A stretch of 64,000 nt of DNA. It comes from an uncultured Clostridia bacterium (GTDB lineage: Bacteria; Bacillota; Clostridia; Christensenellales; UBA1242). Shown here in pieces: positions 52,538 through 61,581 of this stretch. Below the pieces are notes generated by a model that was not told the origin of the DNA, made no database searches, and worked only from the letters and a program-made list of their open reading frames with translations. Each line of letters begins with the position of its first letter. Position 1 is the stretch's first letter. The position numbers were made by a program, and so were the translations under genes. Where the stretch lies: positions 310,001-374,000 of the forward strand of contig CAKVHV010000002.1 in NCBI GenBank assembly GCA_934754475.1, in the 5' to 3' direction.

Positions 52538-54007
52538 TTAAGATTTTCTAAACCATTTTTTGCTAACCAATGGAACAACAACCAAGAATAGTACTAATGC
52601 AAACAACAAAATTAGTATTAACATCAAAATATCCGGAATGATTAGGTTAAGCGAAGTCTTGATTAAAATGCTCTGTTCTTCACTTGAAATATTGTCAATA
52701 ACAACCTTGGTTGTAATGCTATAATCTCCGCCCCTATCGCACATTATTTCATTACCTTGTATCCATTCCCCGTTGCCTATTTTATAGTAAATTTCTCCGC
52801 CTTCTTCACACGACAAAAGGACTTTGACTTTGCCGGTTACTTTGCTTGTAAAATTGTCATAAATTTTGCCTTTGTATTCATATTTAATTTCACAGCCATT
52901 TGGAATTACTTGAAAATAATATTTTTGGAAATATCCATAAGTTCTGTCATTTTGATAATCAATTGCATTATCTCCCAAATAGTATTCAACATAGTATTCG
53001 CCAACCGGCAAATTAATCGTAACCTTATCACTATCTACGTAATCAACATCATCTTTTATTGTTTTTACAAGTGTATCTCTAACTGCCGATTTATAAATCT
53101 TGGCATAAACACCGCCTTTGTTAAGTTTATAAAAAGTTAATGTATCGCTAGTTGTAAGAACAACTTTTTGAGTTTTTCCAACAATTCCTTGCAAGCCTAT
53201 ATCCAAAGTTAGTTTTGAGTAGTTTACAAACTCTTCGGACAAGTCAGTAATATTATTCATGATTATATTTAGTTTAATTGAATTAATAAGGTCAGTTTTA
53301 GTTGGAAGTCCGATTTGCTTAATGCTTGAAAAATTGTTATTTGCAATATTAATATCCAAATCTGCACTTTTTAGATAAGACAAATCAATTTGAGATAAGT
53401 TGTTTGAACTCAAATTTAAATTTTTTACATTTGTTGCGTTTTTGAGACTAATTGCATTAATATTATTGTTAGACAAATCCAAAGTCTCTAGTTTTGGCAT
53501 ACGTTCAAACAAACCTTTGTAATCGTCAGTAGTTAAATCTCCAAAACTATTTCCAACAATCTTAAGAGTTTTAAGATTATTGAAGTAAATTAAATCTAGT
53601 CCTTTGAGTGAAGACATATCATAATCGACGATTTCGATGCTTTCAATATCGACAAACATTTTGCTATAAAGCGTATCCAAAGTTGAGTAGTTGTAATTAT
53701 ACTTGTCCAAAACGAATTTTTTGACAACACTGAGCAAAGCACTATATAGTCTTGAATCGGTTATATCTGTGGTAGATTGAATAGGATAACCGACTTTGAT
53801 ATCTGTATCAATTCTTTTGATTAATTCCTTTTCGGTCTCGGTTTGACTTGGGTCTTCGGTTTCATCTAGTATTTCATCTTCTTGTGCTGTCAAAAGTTGG
53901 TTTGTAGCAGTATAACTTTTTGCACTAACAACCTGAGTTTCCCTTCCACAAAAAACACCAACTAGTAGTGTCAAAACAAGCATTATTTTGCAAATCCAAT
54001 TCTTCAT
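52538..54007 (-). CDS. leucine-rich-repeat surface protein with C-terminal membrane anchor
   Basis: 489 aa. A signal peptide (hydrophobic ~8-28) is followed by an acidic Glu/Thr region. Short leucine-rich repeats lie at ~130-260 (LKTLKIVGNSF, LETLDLSNNNI, VKNLNLSSNNL). Two beta-sandwich-like domains follow, then a C-terminal span (~455-480) with KKWFRKS, a stop-transfer tail rather than an LPxTG sorting signal. It would face outward and bind a ligand. It lies 15 bp after the signal peptidase gene, so it may be a client. Confidence 0.8.
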   Translation of the reverse strand: MKNWICKIMLVLTLLVGVFCGRETQVVSAKSYTATNQLLTAQEDEILDETEDPSQTETEKELIKRIDTDIKVGYPIQSTTDITDSRLYSALLSVVKKFVLDKYNYNYSTLDTLYSKMFVDIESIEIVDYDMSSLKGLDLIYFNNLKTLKIVGNSFGDLTTDDYKGLFERMPKLETLDLSNNNINAISLKNATNVKNLNLSSNNLSQIDLSYLKSADLDINIANNNFSSIKQIGLPTKTDLINSIKLNIIMNNITDLSEEFVNYSKLTLDIGLQGIVGKTQKVVLTTSDTLTFYKLNKGGVYAKIYKSAVRDTLVKTIKDDVDYVDSDKVTINLPVGEYYVEYYLGDNAIDYQNDRTYGYFQKYYFQVIPNGCEIKYEYKGKIYDNFTSKVTGKVKVLLSCEEGGEIYYKIGNGEWIQGNEIMCDRGGDYSITTKVVIDNISSEEQSILIKTSLNLIIPDILMLILILLFALVLFLVVVPLVSKKWFRKS

Positions 54008-54022
54008 AATTTCTCCTAAAAT

Positions 54023-54727
54023 TTAAAACAAACTAAATAGTGTTACAAAAAATTCACCATTCAAAATGTAGTAATAATAAAAACTAAACTCAGACTCATT
54101 TGCATACAAAGTCTTTTCGACCTTGCCTACAAACTTATCCATATCAAAAGTTCCATAAACCGAACTATCAAGGCTAACCGACCTATTGTCTCCAAGGACA
54201 AATATTGAATTATCTGGAACTACAAGTTTGCCATTATCAAATAATTCGGGTTTGTTTTCTTTTAGATTTTGAAAGTTTTCATAAGTCTTGTGCATGCCAT
54301 TCTTATGGTCATTTGGAATAGTCGGATTTTGTGTGGAATTAATATAATTTTCCACTATTATTTTCCCATTTCGTTCTAATTTATATTCATACTCATCAAA
54401 CACAATATCAATTGTGTCGCCGGAAAGTCCTACAACTCTCTTAATTATATTTTCGTTTTCAAGTCCAACTACAACAATGTCTCCATAACTTAAATCTTTG
54501 TTGTAAGGATTGACAAACACTATATCATTTTTTGTTCGAGACACAGAGTTTAGAGTTGGATACATTGATGAGCCATATACTTCACACTCTATCGTTACAC
54601 TTGAAAATAGTATTAGTGCAAGTGCAATAATTATACAATATGTAAAAAACAAATTGCCAAAAAAATTACAAATAACTTTTGCAAAAGATTTATTCTTATT
54701 AACTTTGAAATTATTGTAATTTTTCAA
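54023..54727 (-). CDS. lepB: signal peptidase I
   Basis: 234 aa from TTG 54727, with AAGGA 7 nt upstream. One membrane span (~25-48), then the nucleophile Ser in YGSSMYPTL, the general-base Lys in NIIKRVVGLSGDTI, and the closing VLGDNRSVSLDSSVYG box. A ~30-residue insert with TQNPTIPNDHKNGM lies between boxes D and E. It removes signal peptides outside the membrane. A hydrophobic C-terminal stretch suggests a second span. Confidence 0.93.
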   Translation of the reverse strand: MKNYNNFKVNKNKSFAKVICNFFGNLFFTYCIIIALALILFSSVTIECEVYGSSMYPTLNSVSRTKNDIVFVNPYNKDLSYGDIVVVGLENENIIKRVVGLSGDTIDIVFDEYEYKLERNGKIIVENYINSTQNPTIPNDHKNGMHKTYENFQNLKENKPELFDNGKLVVPDNSIFVLGDNRSVSLDSSVYGTFDMDKFVGKVEKTLYANESEFSFYYYYILNGEFFVTLFSLF

Positions 54728-54799
54728 TTTTTGTCCTTATCTAATTTATATATTAACAAAATTGTGCGTTTTAAACAAATTTATTTGCAAATTTAATAA

Positions 54800-55279
54800 T
54801 TAATTATTAAAAAGTTTGCAAATTTCCAAATAAGCCTTGTCCACTATCGACTTTTTTCCTTCCAAGGCAACAACGGGCTTGTTTGGACTTAAATAATCAT
54901 CGATTTCAAACTTGATGTCATTAGAAACATAAACATATCTAGTCCGAGTATTATCTGCCGACTGCTTAAAATTTAACGTTTCCAAAATAGACAAAATTGC
55001 ATCTCTATTTTCATCGGTAACCTTGAGAGTCTTGGATTCGTTAGATACATTCAAATCATCTTTGCTTTTTGTCACATTCTTAAAGTCCAAAACAGTTTCT
55101 GCATTTCCCAAATCGTCCCAAGTAGTCGTAATTCTGGCAATTTTACTCCTATTATCTATACATTCATAGACCTTTCGATTTTGTTTTTTAATAGATTTTA
55201 GGATATAACCATTCTGTTTGCAATAATTTAGATATGGCTTAATATCTAGGACATTAAAACTATACTCGTATTCTTCCAT
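54800..55279 (-). CDS. CYTH-like domain protein
   Basis: 159 aa from ATG 55279 (AAAGGTG upstream); the longer frame overlaps nadE. It begins EEYEYSFNV where CYTH proteins have ExExK; TRTRYVYVSNDIKFEIDDY and VALEGK follow, a tunnel-fold layout of CyaB/thiamine-triphosphatase-like enzymes. The paired Glu/Lys/Arg set is only partly preserved, so catalysis is uncertain. It follows nadE by 10 bp. Confidence 0.6.
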   Translation of the reverse strand: MEEYEYSFNVLDIKPYLNYCKQNGYILKSIKKQNRKVYECIDNRSKIARITTTWDDLGNAETVLDFKNVTKSKDDLNVSNESKTLKVTDENRDAILSILETLNFKQSADNTRTRYVYVSNDIKFEIDDYLSPNKPVVALEGKKSIVDKAYLEICKLFNN

Positions 55280-55289
55280 CAAAACACCT

Positions 55290-56042
55290 TTAGCCTTCAA
55301 AATGATTTGGCAAATTATTTGAGTATTTAACCACACCAATTCTTTTGTGCTCGGAGTTTTTGTGCATTCTAAGGATTTTGTCATGGTCAAAACTTAACTT
55401 TCCTTGCCTTATAAACTCATCCAAATTTTTGTAAGCAAAACCCAATTTTTCTTCGTCGGATTTTCCAGAAAGTCCGTCACTTGGAACTTTGTGAACTAGT
55501 CTTTCTGGAAGTCCCAAAAGAAGCCCTATTTCGCATACTTCGCTTTTTGTAAAGTTAGCGATAACCCCAAAATCTCCGACATTATCTCCCCACTTTGTTG
55601 TGTATCCAACCATGGCTTCGCTAAGATTGGAAGTGTTTGCCACCAAGTAATCCATGCTAGCACCAATTGCATAAAGTGTAGCAGTTCTAACCCTTGGTGC
55701 GATGTTTATTGAAGTAACTGAATTTAAAGGAATATGTTTGTCATCAAGCACTGTTTTTGCTGAACTTAAAATCTCATTATATGACTTTGAAATATCTACA
55801 ATATTATAGTCAATTCCAAGAAGCTTGCATGAATCAATTGCATCACTTAAATCAGTCATTTGACCATTTGGCATAATTACTCCAAGCACTCTATCTTTTC
55901 CCAATGCTTCGACACAAAGTTTGGCAACAATCAAACTATCCTTGCCACCACTCATTCCAATAACAGCACCTTTTGCCCATGAGTTTTTTTGAAAATAATC
56001 TTTTATAAAGTCAATAATCTTTTTAACATCCGAATTTGTCAT
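55290..56042 (-). CDS. nadE: NH3-dependent NAD+ synthase
   Basis: 250 aa, lacking the glutaminase domain. PP-loop IGMSGGKDSLIVAKL, then NIAPRVRTATLYAIG, NTSNLSEAMVGYTTKWGD, and KVPSDGLSGKSDEEKLGF. It amidates deamido-NAD using ammonia. GGAG precedes the ATG. It is divergent from pncB across 245 bp, giving a two-gene NAD salvage locus. Confidence 0.94.
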   Translation of the reverse strand: MTNSDVKKIIDFIKDYFQKNSWAKGAVIGMSGGKDSLIVAKLCVEALGKDRVLGVIMPNGQMTDLSDAIDSCKLLGIDYNIVDISKSYNEILSSAKTVLDDKHIPLNSVTSINIAPRVRTATLYAIGASMDYLVANTSNLSEAMVGYTTKWGDNVGDFGVIANFTKSEVCEIGLLLGLPERLVHKVPSDGLSGKSDEEKLGFAYKNLDEFIRQGKLSFDHDKILRMHKNSEHKRIGVVKYSNNLPNHFEG

Positions 56043-56239
56043 TTTGTTCTCCAGAATTTGGAATTTTTGTTAAACTTAAAAATTTTTGAGAAAATATCTA
56101 AGTCTAAATCTACAAACTTATTTTGGAAATTTTTAATCAAAAATATTTTTAGTAGTTTGGCTTTAAGTTTAATTTTTAATATATATACAAATATATATTA
56201 ACATTTTATGTGCTAATAGTCAAACACATATTAATTTCA

Positions 56240-56268
56240 TTGACAAACATTTTTATTAATGTTTAAAT
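56240..56268 (+). promoter_or_regulatory. pncB promoter with inverted repeat in the spacer
   Basis: TTGACA (56240-56245), 17 bp, TTAAAT (56263-56268). AAACATT (56245-56251) and AATGTTT (56258-56264) form a perfect inverted repeat covering the spacer, a candidate operator. Confidence 0.5.
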
Positions 56269-56287
56269 AAGAAAAAAGGAAGATAAC

Positions 56288-57721
56288 ATGGAAAAATTTG
56301 AAAACTTGCTAATGGATTTTTATGAACTCACAATGGGTCAAGGCTACTTTGATAAACACATCGAAAACGAAACCGCATACTTTGATGTATTTTTTAGAAA
56401 AGTTCCAGACGGTGGGAGTTTCGTGATTGCAAATGGAATAAGCAAATGTGTAGAATACTTGCTTCAATTCCACTTTGATTCAAGTGACATTGAATATTTG
56501 AGTAGTTTGAATTTGTTTTCTAAGGAATATTTAGAAAAGCTTTCATCAATAAGATTTACTGGAGACATGTGGGCGGTCGAAGACGGAACTATTGTTTTCC
56601 CAAATGAACCGGTGATTACAATTAAATCTGGACTACTTGAAGCACAACTCATTGAAACCGCATTGCTTTTATACTTCAATCGTTCGAGTCTTATTACAAC
56701 CAAAGCAAGTAGAATAGTAAGAGCCGCTAGTGGCAGAGCAGTTATGGAATTTGGTACACGTAGAGCGCAAGGTTTTGAAGCCGCTGTCGACGGAGCAAAA
56801 GACGCATATGTTGCTGGAGCGATTGGAACAGCATGTACAATTACTGGCAAAAATTATGGTGTTCCGGTACTAGGAACTATGGCACATAGTTTTGTTCAAA
56901 GTTTTGACACCGAATACGAATCATTCAAGGCTTATGCTGAGAGTTTCCCGGATGCTTGTACCCTACTTGTCGACACATACAATACTCTAAATAGCGGAAT
57001 TCCAAATGCCATTAAAGTCAATAACGAAATACTTAAACCTATGGGCAAGGAACTCAAAGGAATAAGAATAGATAGTGGCGACCTAGCATATTTATCCAAA
57101 AAAGCAAGAATTATGCTAGACCAAGCGGGACTCAAAAACACAAAGATTGTAGTTTCGAATAGTTTGGACGAAAATGTTATTGAGAGTTTGCTTTTGCAAA
57201 ATGCTCCAATAGATAGTTTTGGAGTTGGCGAAAATCTAATAACCGCCAAAAGCAATCCAGTATTTGGCGGAGTATACAAATTAGTCGCAATCGAGAAAGA
57301 CGGAAAGATTATTCCAAAAATCAAAATTTCGGATAACATTGAAAAAATAACAAATCCACATTTCAAAAAGATTTATAGACTTGTAGACAATTCTAACGGA
57401 AAGTTTATAACAGACATTATATCAATCTTTGACGAACCAAAACCCGAAGGCAAGATAACTCTTTTGCATCCAACAAATGCATGGACAAACAAAGTCATCG
57501 ACAATTATTCGGTTAGAGAAATCAAAATTAAGATGATAGAAAATGGAAAGTTAATTTTCACTCTTCCAACTCTTGAAGAAACTAGAAAAAAGATTCAAAC
57601 CGAACTAGGCATACTTTGGGACGAAGCATTGAGACTTAAAAACCCACACAATTATATTATTAACTTATCCCCAAGACTTTCAAAACTAAAAGCAGATTTG
57701 CTCGAAGAACACTTGAATTAA
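56288..57721 (+). CDS. pncB: nicotinate phosphoribosyltransferase
   Basis: 477 aa. YELTMGQGYFD at the N-terminus, EFGTRRAQGFEAA, LGTMAHSFVQSF, GIRIDSGDLAYLSKKAR and FGVGENLITAKSNP are the type II fold and PRPP-site marks; the catalytic His is in MAHS. It makes nicotinate mononucleotide from nicotinate and PRPP, with ATP. With nadE divergent, it supplies the preiss-handler salvage route. AAGGAAG precedes the ATG. Confidence 0.94.
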   Translation: MEKFENLLMDFYELTMGQGYFDKHIENETAYFDVFFRKVPDGGSFVIANGISKCVEYLLQFHFDSSDIEYLSSLNLFSKEYLEKLSSIRFTGDMWAVEDGTIVFPNEPVITIKSGLLEAQLIETALLLYFNRSSLITTKASRIVRAASGRAVMEFGTRRAQGFEAAVDGAKDAYVAGAIGTACTITGKNYGVPVLGTMAHSFVQSFDTEYESFKAYAESFPDACTLLVDTYNTLNSGIPNAIKVNNEILKPMGKELKGIRIDSGDLAYLSKKARIMLDQAGLKNTKIVVSNSLDENVIESLLLQNAPIDSFGVGENLITAKSNPVFGGVYKLVAIEKDGKIIPKIKISDNIEKITNPHFKKIYRLVDNSNGKFITDIISIFDEPKPEGKITLLHPTNAWTNKVIDNYSVREIKIKMIENGKLIFTLPTLEETRKKIQTELGILWDEALRLKNPHNYIINLSPRLSKLKADLLEEHLN

Positions 57722-57728
57722 AAAAAAG

Positions 57729-57768
57729 ACTTTTGTATTCATTTTTAAATTACATTGAATACAAAAGT
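57729..57768. terminator. bidirectional terminator
   Basis: Perfect 13-bp arms ACTTTTGTATTCA (57729-57741) and TGAATACAAAAGT (57756-57768) with A-runs and T-runs outside, between convergent pncB and DUF2804 genes. Confidence 0.9.
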
Positions 57769-57775
57769 TTTTTTG

Positions 57776-58807
57776 TTACCATTTATTAACAACTTTTTCA
57801 GCAAATGCCAAAAAATCTTTTAATACAACTTTTTCACCATTATCCAGTACTGCATAACCATTAAACTTTCCAAATACTTGGTGTTGGTTGCTTGCAATTA
57901 TTAAGACATCAGAATTTGCATGTCTATCTAGTATTGGCTCAAAATCAAATTCAAATCGCTTATCGTTTGATGTAAACTTCCACGAAGACAAAAAGTCTTC
58001 TTTCCCATTTTTCTTTTTTGAAATTTCAAATGTTACCTTGTCTAGTTTGTGTGCAACCCCGTCATAGAAAAACATATTTTCGGAAGCACTACTTGTATCT
58101 CCAAATCCGTAGCCAATATTAAAACCAACTTCGTGTCCGTTTTGAACTCCACAGCCAGCACCCCAATACCAAGTATTTTTGTAAGTCCAAACACCCCTTC
58201 CCCAGTCAAGAATTGCACGAGTGTTTTTATCAAAGATTATTTCTTTTTCACCAAGTACAACTTTTCCTGTCGCTTTGAGTCCAACTATTTTTTGGTTATA
58301 ATAAAAATGCTTTGGCTTATTTTTAAAAGGAGTGACAATAACCATACTATCTTTTGGTTCTTCCGTAAGATTAAACTCTATGGTTATATTTTTTCCGTCT
58401 TTAAAATTTTTGAGATATGCAAACAACTTTCTAGTTTTTCCGTCATTCAAAAAACTAAATTTGTAGTTTTTGTTCTCTACAGACACATCACCGATTTCAC
58501 TTGTAGACGGCATATTTGTCTTTCCCTTTGGCATAAATGTCATTGGAGATTTAGTAGTCTCAGTTGCATTTTTGAAATCCAAAAAAGATATTGAATAGAG
58601 TCCCATGTATGAGTTGTCATCAATAGTTAATGCGACACCATAGTCATCGTTATAAATCAAATAATAGTCCCATTCTTTAATTCTAAGTTTGCCCGCTTTA
58701 ATATCTTTTCTATCATAAGTTTTAAGTAATTTTGTTGAGTATCCACACTCAGTCAAATGTCCATTTTCGTCAAGCAATTTCCCTTTAATCTTTAATTCTT
58801 TTTGCAT
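57776..58807 (-). CDS. DUF2804 family protein
   Basis: 343 aa, soluble, beta-rich. RAILDWGRGVWTYKNTWYWGAG, the GFNIGYGFGDTSSASENMFFYDGVAHKL block and NQHQVFGKFNGYAVL are typical of DUF2804, a lipocalin-like family of unknown function. AAAAGGAG precedes the ATG. Its promoter region carries three 21-bp-phased repeats, so it is probably specifically regulated. Confidence 0.88.
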   Translation of the reverse strand: MQKELKIKGKLLDENGHLTECGYSTKLLKTYDRKDIKAGKLRIKEWDYYLIYNDDYGVALTIDDNSYMGLYSISFLDFKNATETTKSPMTFMPKGKTNMPSTSEIGDVSVENKNYKFSFLNDGKTRKLFAYLKNFKDGKNITIEFNLTEEPKDSMVIVTPFKNKPKHFYYNQKIVGLKATGKVVLGEKEIIFDKNTRAILDWGRGVWTYKNTWYWGAGCGVQNGHEVGFNIGYGFGDTSSASENMFFYDGVAHKLDKVTFEISKKKNGKEDFLSSWKFTSNDKRFEFDFEPILDRHANSDVLIIASNQHQVFGKFNGYAVLDNGEKVVLKDFLAFAEKVVNKW

Positions 58808-58868
58808 TCTTCACTCCTTTTAAAATACAATTATTTAAAATGTTTAATGTTGCGCTATAGATATAATC

Positions 58869-58916
58869 TTGTCACAAAGTATATACTTTTTGTCAACATA
58901 TAGTCTTTACTTGTCA
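58869..58916 (-). promoter_or_regulatory. three TTGTCA repeats at exact 21-bp spacing upstream of DUF2804
   Basis: TTGTCA starts at 58869, 58890 and 58911 (minus strand TGACAA); the last two extend to TTGTCAACA. A 14-bp palindrome AAAGTATATACTTT (58876-58889) lies between the first two. Exact two-turn phasing suggests protein binding on one DNA face. I could not place a convincing -10. Confidence 0.5.
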
Positions 58917-58982
58917 ACAGTCATTTTGTAATTTGCAAATGACATACTTGCAACTCAAAAAATCATACGAGCAAAATGCGAT

Positions 58983-59816
58983 TTAATTTTCTATGCAGAA
59001 TTTATAATCAAAATCATTAATAATTTTCAAATACTCGTTTGGAATATATTTTTTAACTCGGTCAATTAAGTCGTTAGGTACTCCGTAATATGCTCCCGCA
59101 ATTGAGCAAGCAATACATGCAATCGTATCGCTATCCCCACCTATTGAAATACTATTTTTGAGAGTTTCCATAAAGTCATTACTGATTAAAAAACAGTATA
59201 TCGCTTGTGGCACAGAGCCAATTGCTTTGACATCAAACATATAAGTTTTTTGAAGTTCTCCCAAATCAAAATCAAGGCTCGGAACATAATGCAAACAAAA
59301 CTCTTTAATTTCATCTTTGCTTTTGTTATTCCTTGCAAGAAAAATAGCGCCAGCAACCGCCTTTGTCATATTAATAGTATCGACATTATCATGTGTACAC
59401 TTGCAACAAATTTCCGCTTGCCTTAGAGTTTCGTTGAGCGTGTCAAAAGCATAACCAATTGGAGATACTCGCATAGCACAGCCATTACCCAAACTTTTGT
59501 TAGCACCACCATGAAGCCAGTTTAAAAATCCAGAACCAAATTTGCTACGACCATATTTGTCTAGCCCAAGGTTTTCTTCTTTTAATCCAAACTCACGCAA
59601 TTTAATTCGAAAGTCAACGCCCTTTAAAATGGCATCTGCCACCGCACAAGTCAAAACACTATCATCTGTAAAACTTGAGTCACTTTCAAAAAGATTGTCG
59701 CCTTTGTCAAAAATGTCAAGTCTATGTTTCAAATCTACCCGTTTTTCTTCCCATTCAAACACTTCGTATGTCGACCCAACGACATCACCAATCACCGCAC
59801 CAATTATACTTTTCAT
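58983..59816 (-). CDS. ADP-ribosylglycohydrolase family protein
   Basis: 277 aa. GAVIGDVVGSTYE, FTDDSVLTCAVADA (the metal-binding Thr-Asp-Asp), NGCAMRVSPIG, and SIGGDSDTIACIACSIAGAYYG give the full dinuclear-magnesium site of the DraG/ARH family. It should remove ADP-ribose from a protein or nucleic acid. No ADP-ribosyltransferase is seen in the window. AAAGGAA precedes the ATG. Confidence 0.93.
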   Translation of the reverse strand: MKSIIGAVIGDVVGSTYEVFEWEEKRVDLKHRLDIFDKGDNLFESDSSFTDDSVLTCAVADAILKGVDFRIKLREFGLKEENLGLDKYGRSKFGSGFLNWLHGGANKSLGNGCAMRVSPIGYAFDTLNETLRQAEICCKCTHDNVDTINMTKAVAGAIFLARNNKSKDEIKEFCLHYVPSLDFDLGELQKTYMFDVKAIGSVPQAIYCFLISNDFMETLKNSISIGGDSDTIACIACSIAGAYYGVPNDLIDRVKKYIPNEYLKIINDFDYKFCIEN

Positions 59817-59969
59817 TATTATTTCCTTTATTTATGATTTCGCAAAATAATTTAGATTAAAAGAAAATATCAAAACAAAATCAATTTTCACTTCCAAAAT
59901 TCAAATATTTCTTTGTATTTTTCAAAAACCTGTTCTTTGTTATTATTTAATAAAGAAAGTAGTTTAATG

Positions 59970-61013
59970 CTAGTTTAAGCATTTGTCCTTTATTAATTTT
60001 TGTTCAGCATTTATTTGTTGGATTCTGTCTTGAAATTTCGACACATAATCATCTAGTAGTTTATCTTTTTGTGGCAAGCCCAAATAATCTAAAACTTGTT
60101 CTTCAGTAAGTTTATGGTTATCTTTAATTATTTCTTTTAGTTGTTTTGCCACCAATTCAGGTTGAGTTTTAAACCTTTCTCTCATCTCTAATGCAATTGC
60201 TTGCGGAACCAAATATGAGTATTCATAAAAAGGTTTGTAATCATTCCTTTCAATGCTACGTAGTTTATTTTCCAAAATATCCGGAAAGTCATTAAACATA
60301 TCTCCATAACCTTGAAAAACTTCTGTCAAAGAAATTTCGCCACACATAACTTTTGTAAGAAGAGCATCAAAAACACATTCCCTTGCCTTTTTGACATTTT
60401 GCTTTTGAGTAAACTTATCATTTTCAAGAAAGTTCTCCGCAAATAGCGGGTATTTTTTCTTTAAAAATCTTGATGATAATTGGTCGGTAATTACACTTGG
60501 AATTTCACTAACACGACAATCTTTTGACCTAATACACTCCATAAATTGCGTGCAACATGAATGACATAGTTCATGTATAGCAGTTCCAGTGTCTCCAACC
60601 CTATTTTCTAGATTTATAAATATTTCCTTGTAAACACTTCCGTTTTTTTCTGTTCCACTCCTGCAATAAGCCCTTTCATCTGGCGTTCTTGGTTTTATTC
60701 TTATGTATTTCGAATTTTCTTTAAGTCTATCTATCAAATTTATTCCATTAGGTTCCAAACTATCCAAACTTGCATAAAATTCAAAAACATCATTTTTAAT
60801 TTGTTCAGGCGTAAATAAATGCACATTAGATATTAGTTCACGATTTTCGTGAATATTAGATACATCAATGCCCGCTATTTTCAATGAATTCGTTAACATT
60901 TCATCAAAATCCGTTCTATTTCTTTCTCTTAAACAAATTTTTCGAAAGTCGTCATTTTGCAAAACATTTTTTATTCGTTCTTGTATTTCCATACTTAATT
61001 TTGAGATATCCAT
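59970..61013 (-). CDS. HExxH metallopeptidase-like protein
   Basis: 347 aa, soluble, helical. TAIHELCHSCCTQF at ~145-155 carries a gluzincin-type HExxH. A later Glu in VSEIPSVITDQL (residue 170) is a good third-ligand candidate, as in M3-like peptidases. The N-terminal ~100 residues are charged and coiled. It has no signal peptide, so it would act in the cytosol. AAAGGAAA precedes the ATG. I cannot assign a family. Confidence 0.6.
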   Translation of the reverse strand: MDISKLSMEIQERIKNVLQNDDFRKICLRERNRTDFDEMLTNSLKIAGIDVSNIHENRELISNVHLFTPEQIKNDVFEFYASLDSLEPNGINLIDRLKENSKYIRIKPRTPDERAYCRSGTEKNGSVYKEIFINLENRVGDTGTAIHELCHSCCTQFMECIRSKDCRVSEIPSVITDQLSSRFLKKKYPLFAENFLENDKFTQKQNVKKARECVFDALLTKVMCGEISLTEVFQGYGDMFNDFPDILENKLRSIERNDYKPFYEYSYLVPQAIALEMRERFKTQPELVAKQLKEIIKDNHKLTEEQVLDYLGLPQKDKLLDDYVSKFQDRIQQINAEQKLIKDKCLN

Positions 61014-61053
61014 ACTCGTTTCCTTTTTCTTATGATTTTATTATTATAATAAT

Positions 61054-61566
61054 TTATTTGACAAAATCGGATTTTTTAATATCAAACCCAATTGGCGAAC
61101 AACTAGGCACTAATGGGAATGGCAAATTGTCGCTCGACGGAATGTTATAGAATAAACAAATAAATGCCGAAAGATTTACCCCACTTGTAACACAAACAAT
61201 TGTATCGTTTTCGTCGTATTTTTGGATAATATCAAGCAATGCTTGTTTAATTCTATCTTGACACGAAGACCAACTTTCCTTGTAAGGAATTTCATTATTT
61301 AAAGTCAAAGTAGCACTTCCAAATTCATTGAATCTTGGCTCGTGAAAAACTGGAACATTAATTTTTAAATTAATAATTCTTGAAGTTTCCATTCACCTAA
61401 AAAATGGCGAAGAATAAATAGCTGTGATTTGTTGTTTTTCATTAAGTTTACTGAGTATCTCAGCAACAATTTCCGCATCCTTAATTCCCAACTCTGTAAT
61501 TCCATCTTCTTGTGTAGACGAATTACCTTTATCTCGCTGTGCGTGATGAACACATATTATTTTCAT
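61054..61566 (-). pseudogene. histidine-phosphatase-like gene interrupted by in-frame UGA
   Basis: The frame opens at ATG 61566 (AGGA 8 nt upstream) and runs 57 codons to TGA 61395-61393, then continues in the same frame from an immediately following ATG to 61054 (170 codons in all). It is closely related to residues 1-165 of the protein at 43045-44076: CVHHAQRD, ITELGIKDAEIV, IYSSPFF, then CVTSGVNLSAF. The TGA stands where that copy has Cys (FYRCKKT versus FFR-stop-METS). The rest looks undamaged, so the mutation may be recent, or re-initiation at the ATG may occur. Confidence 0.7.
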
Positions 61567-61581
61567 GTTTCTAATCCTATA

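Noticed and set aside
58812..58917. Standard promoter using TTGACA repeats before DUF2804
   Set aside because: No -10 element lies 16-18 bp from any of the three repeats, so I list them only as repeats.
61390..61398. Selenocysteine at the in-frame UGA
   Set aside because: The downstream sequence gives only an AT-rich stem without the usual G-U-containing loop, the aligned Cys is not a catalytic residue of the fold, and no sel genes are visible.
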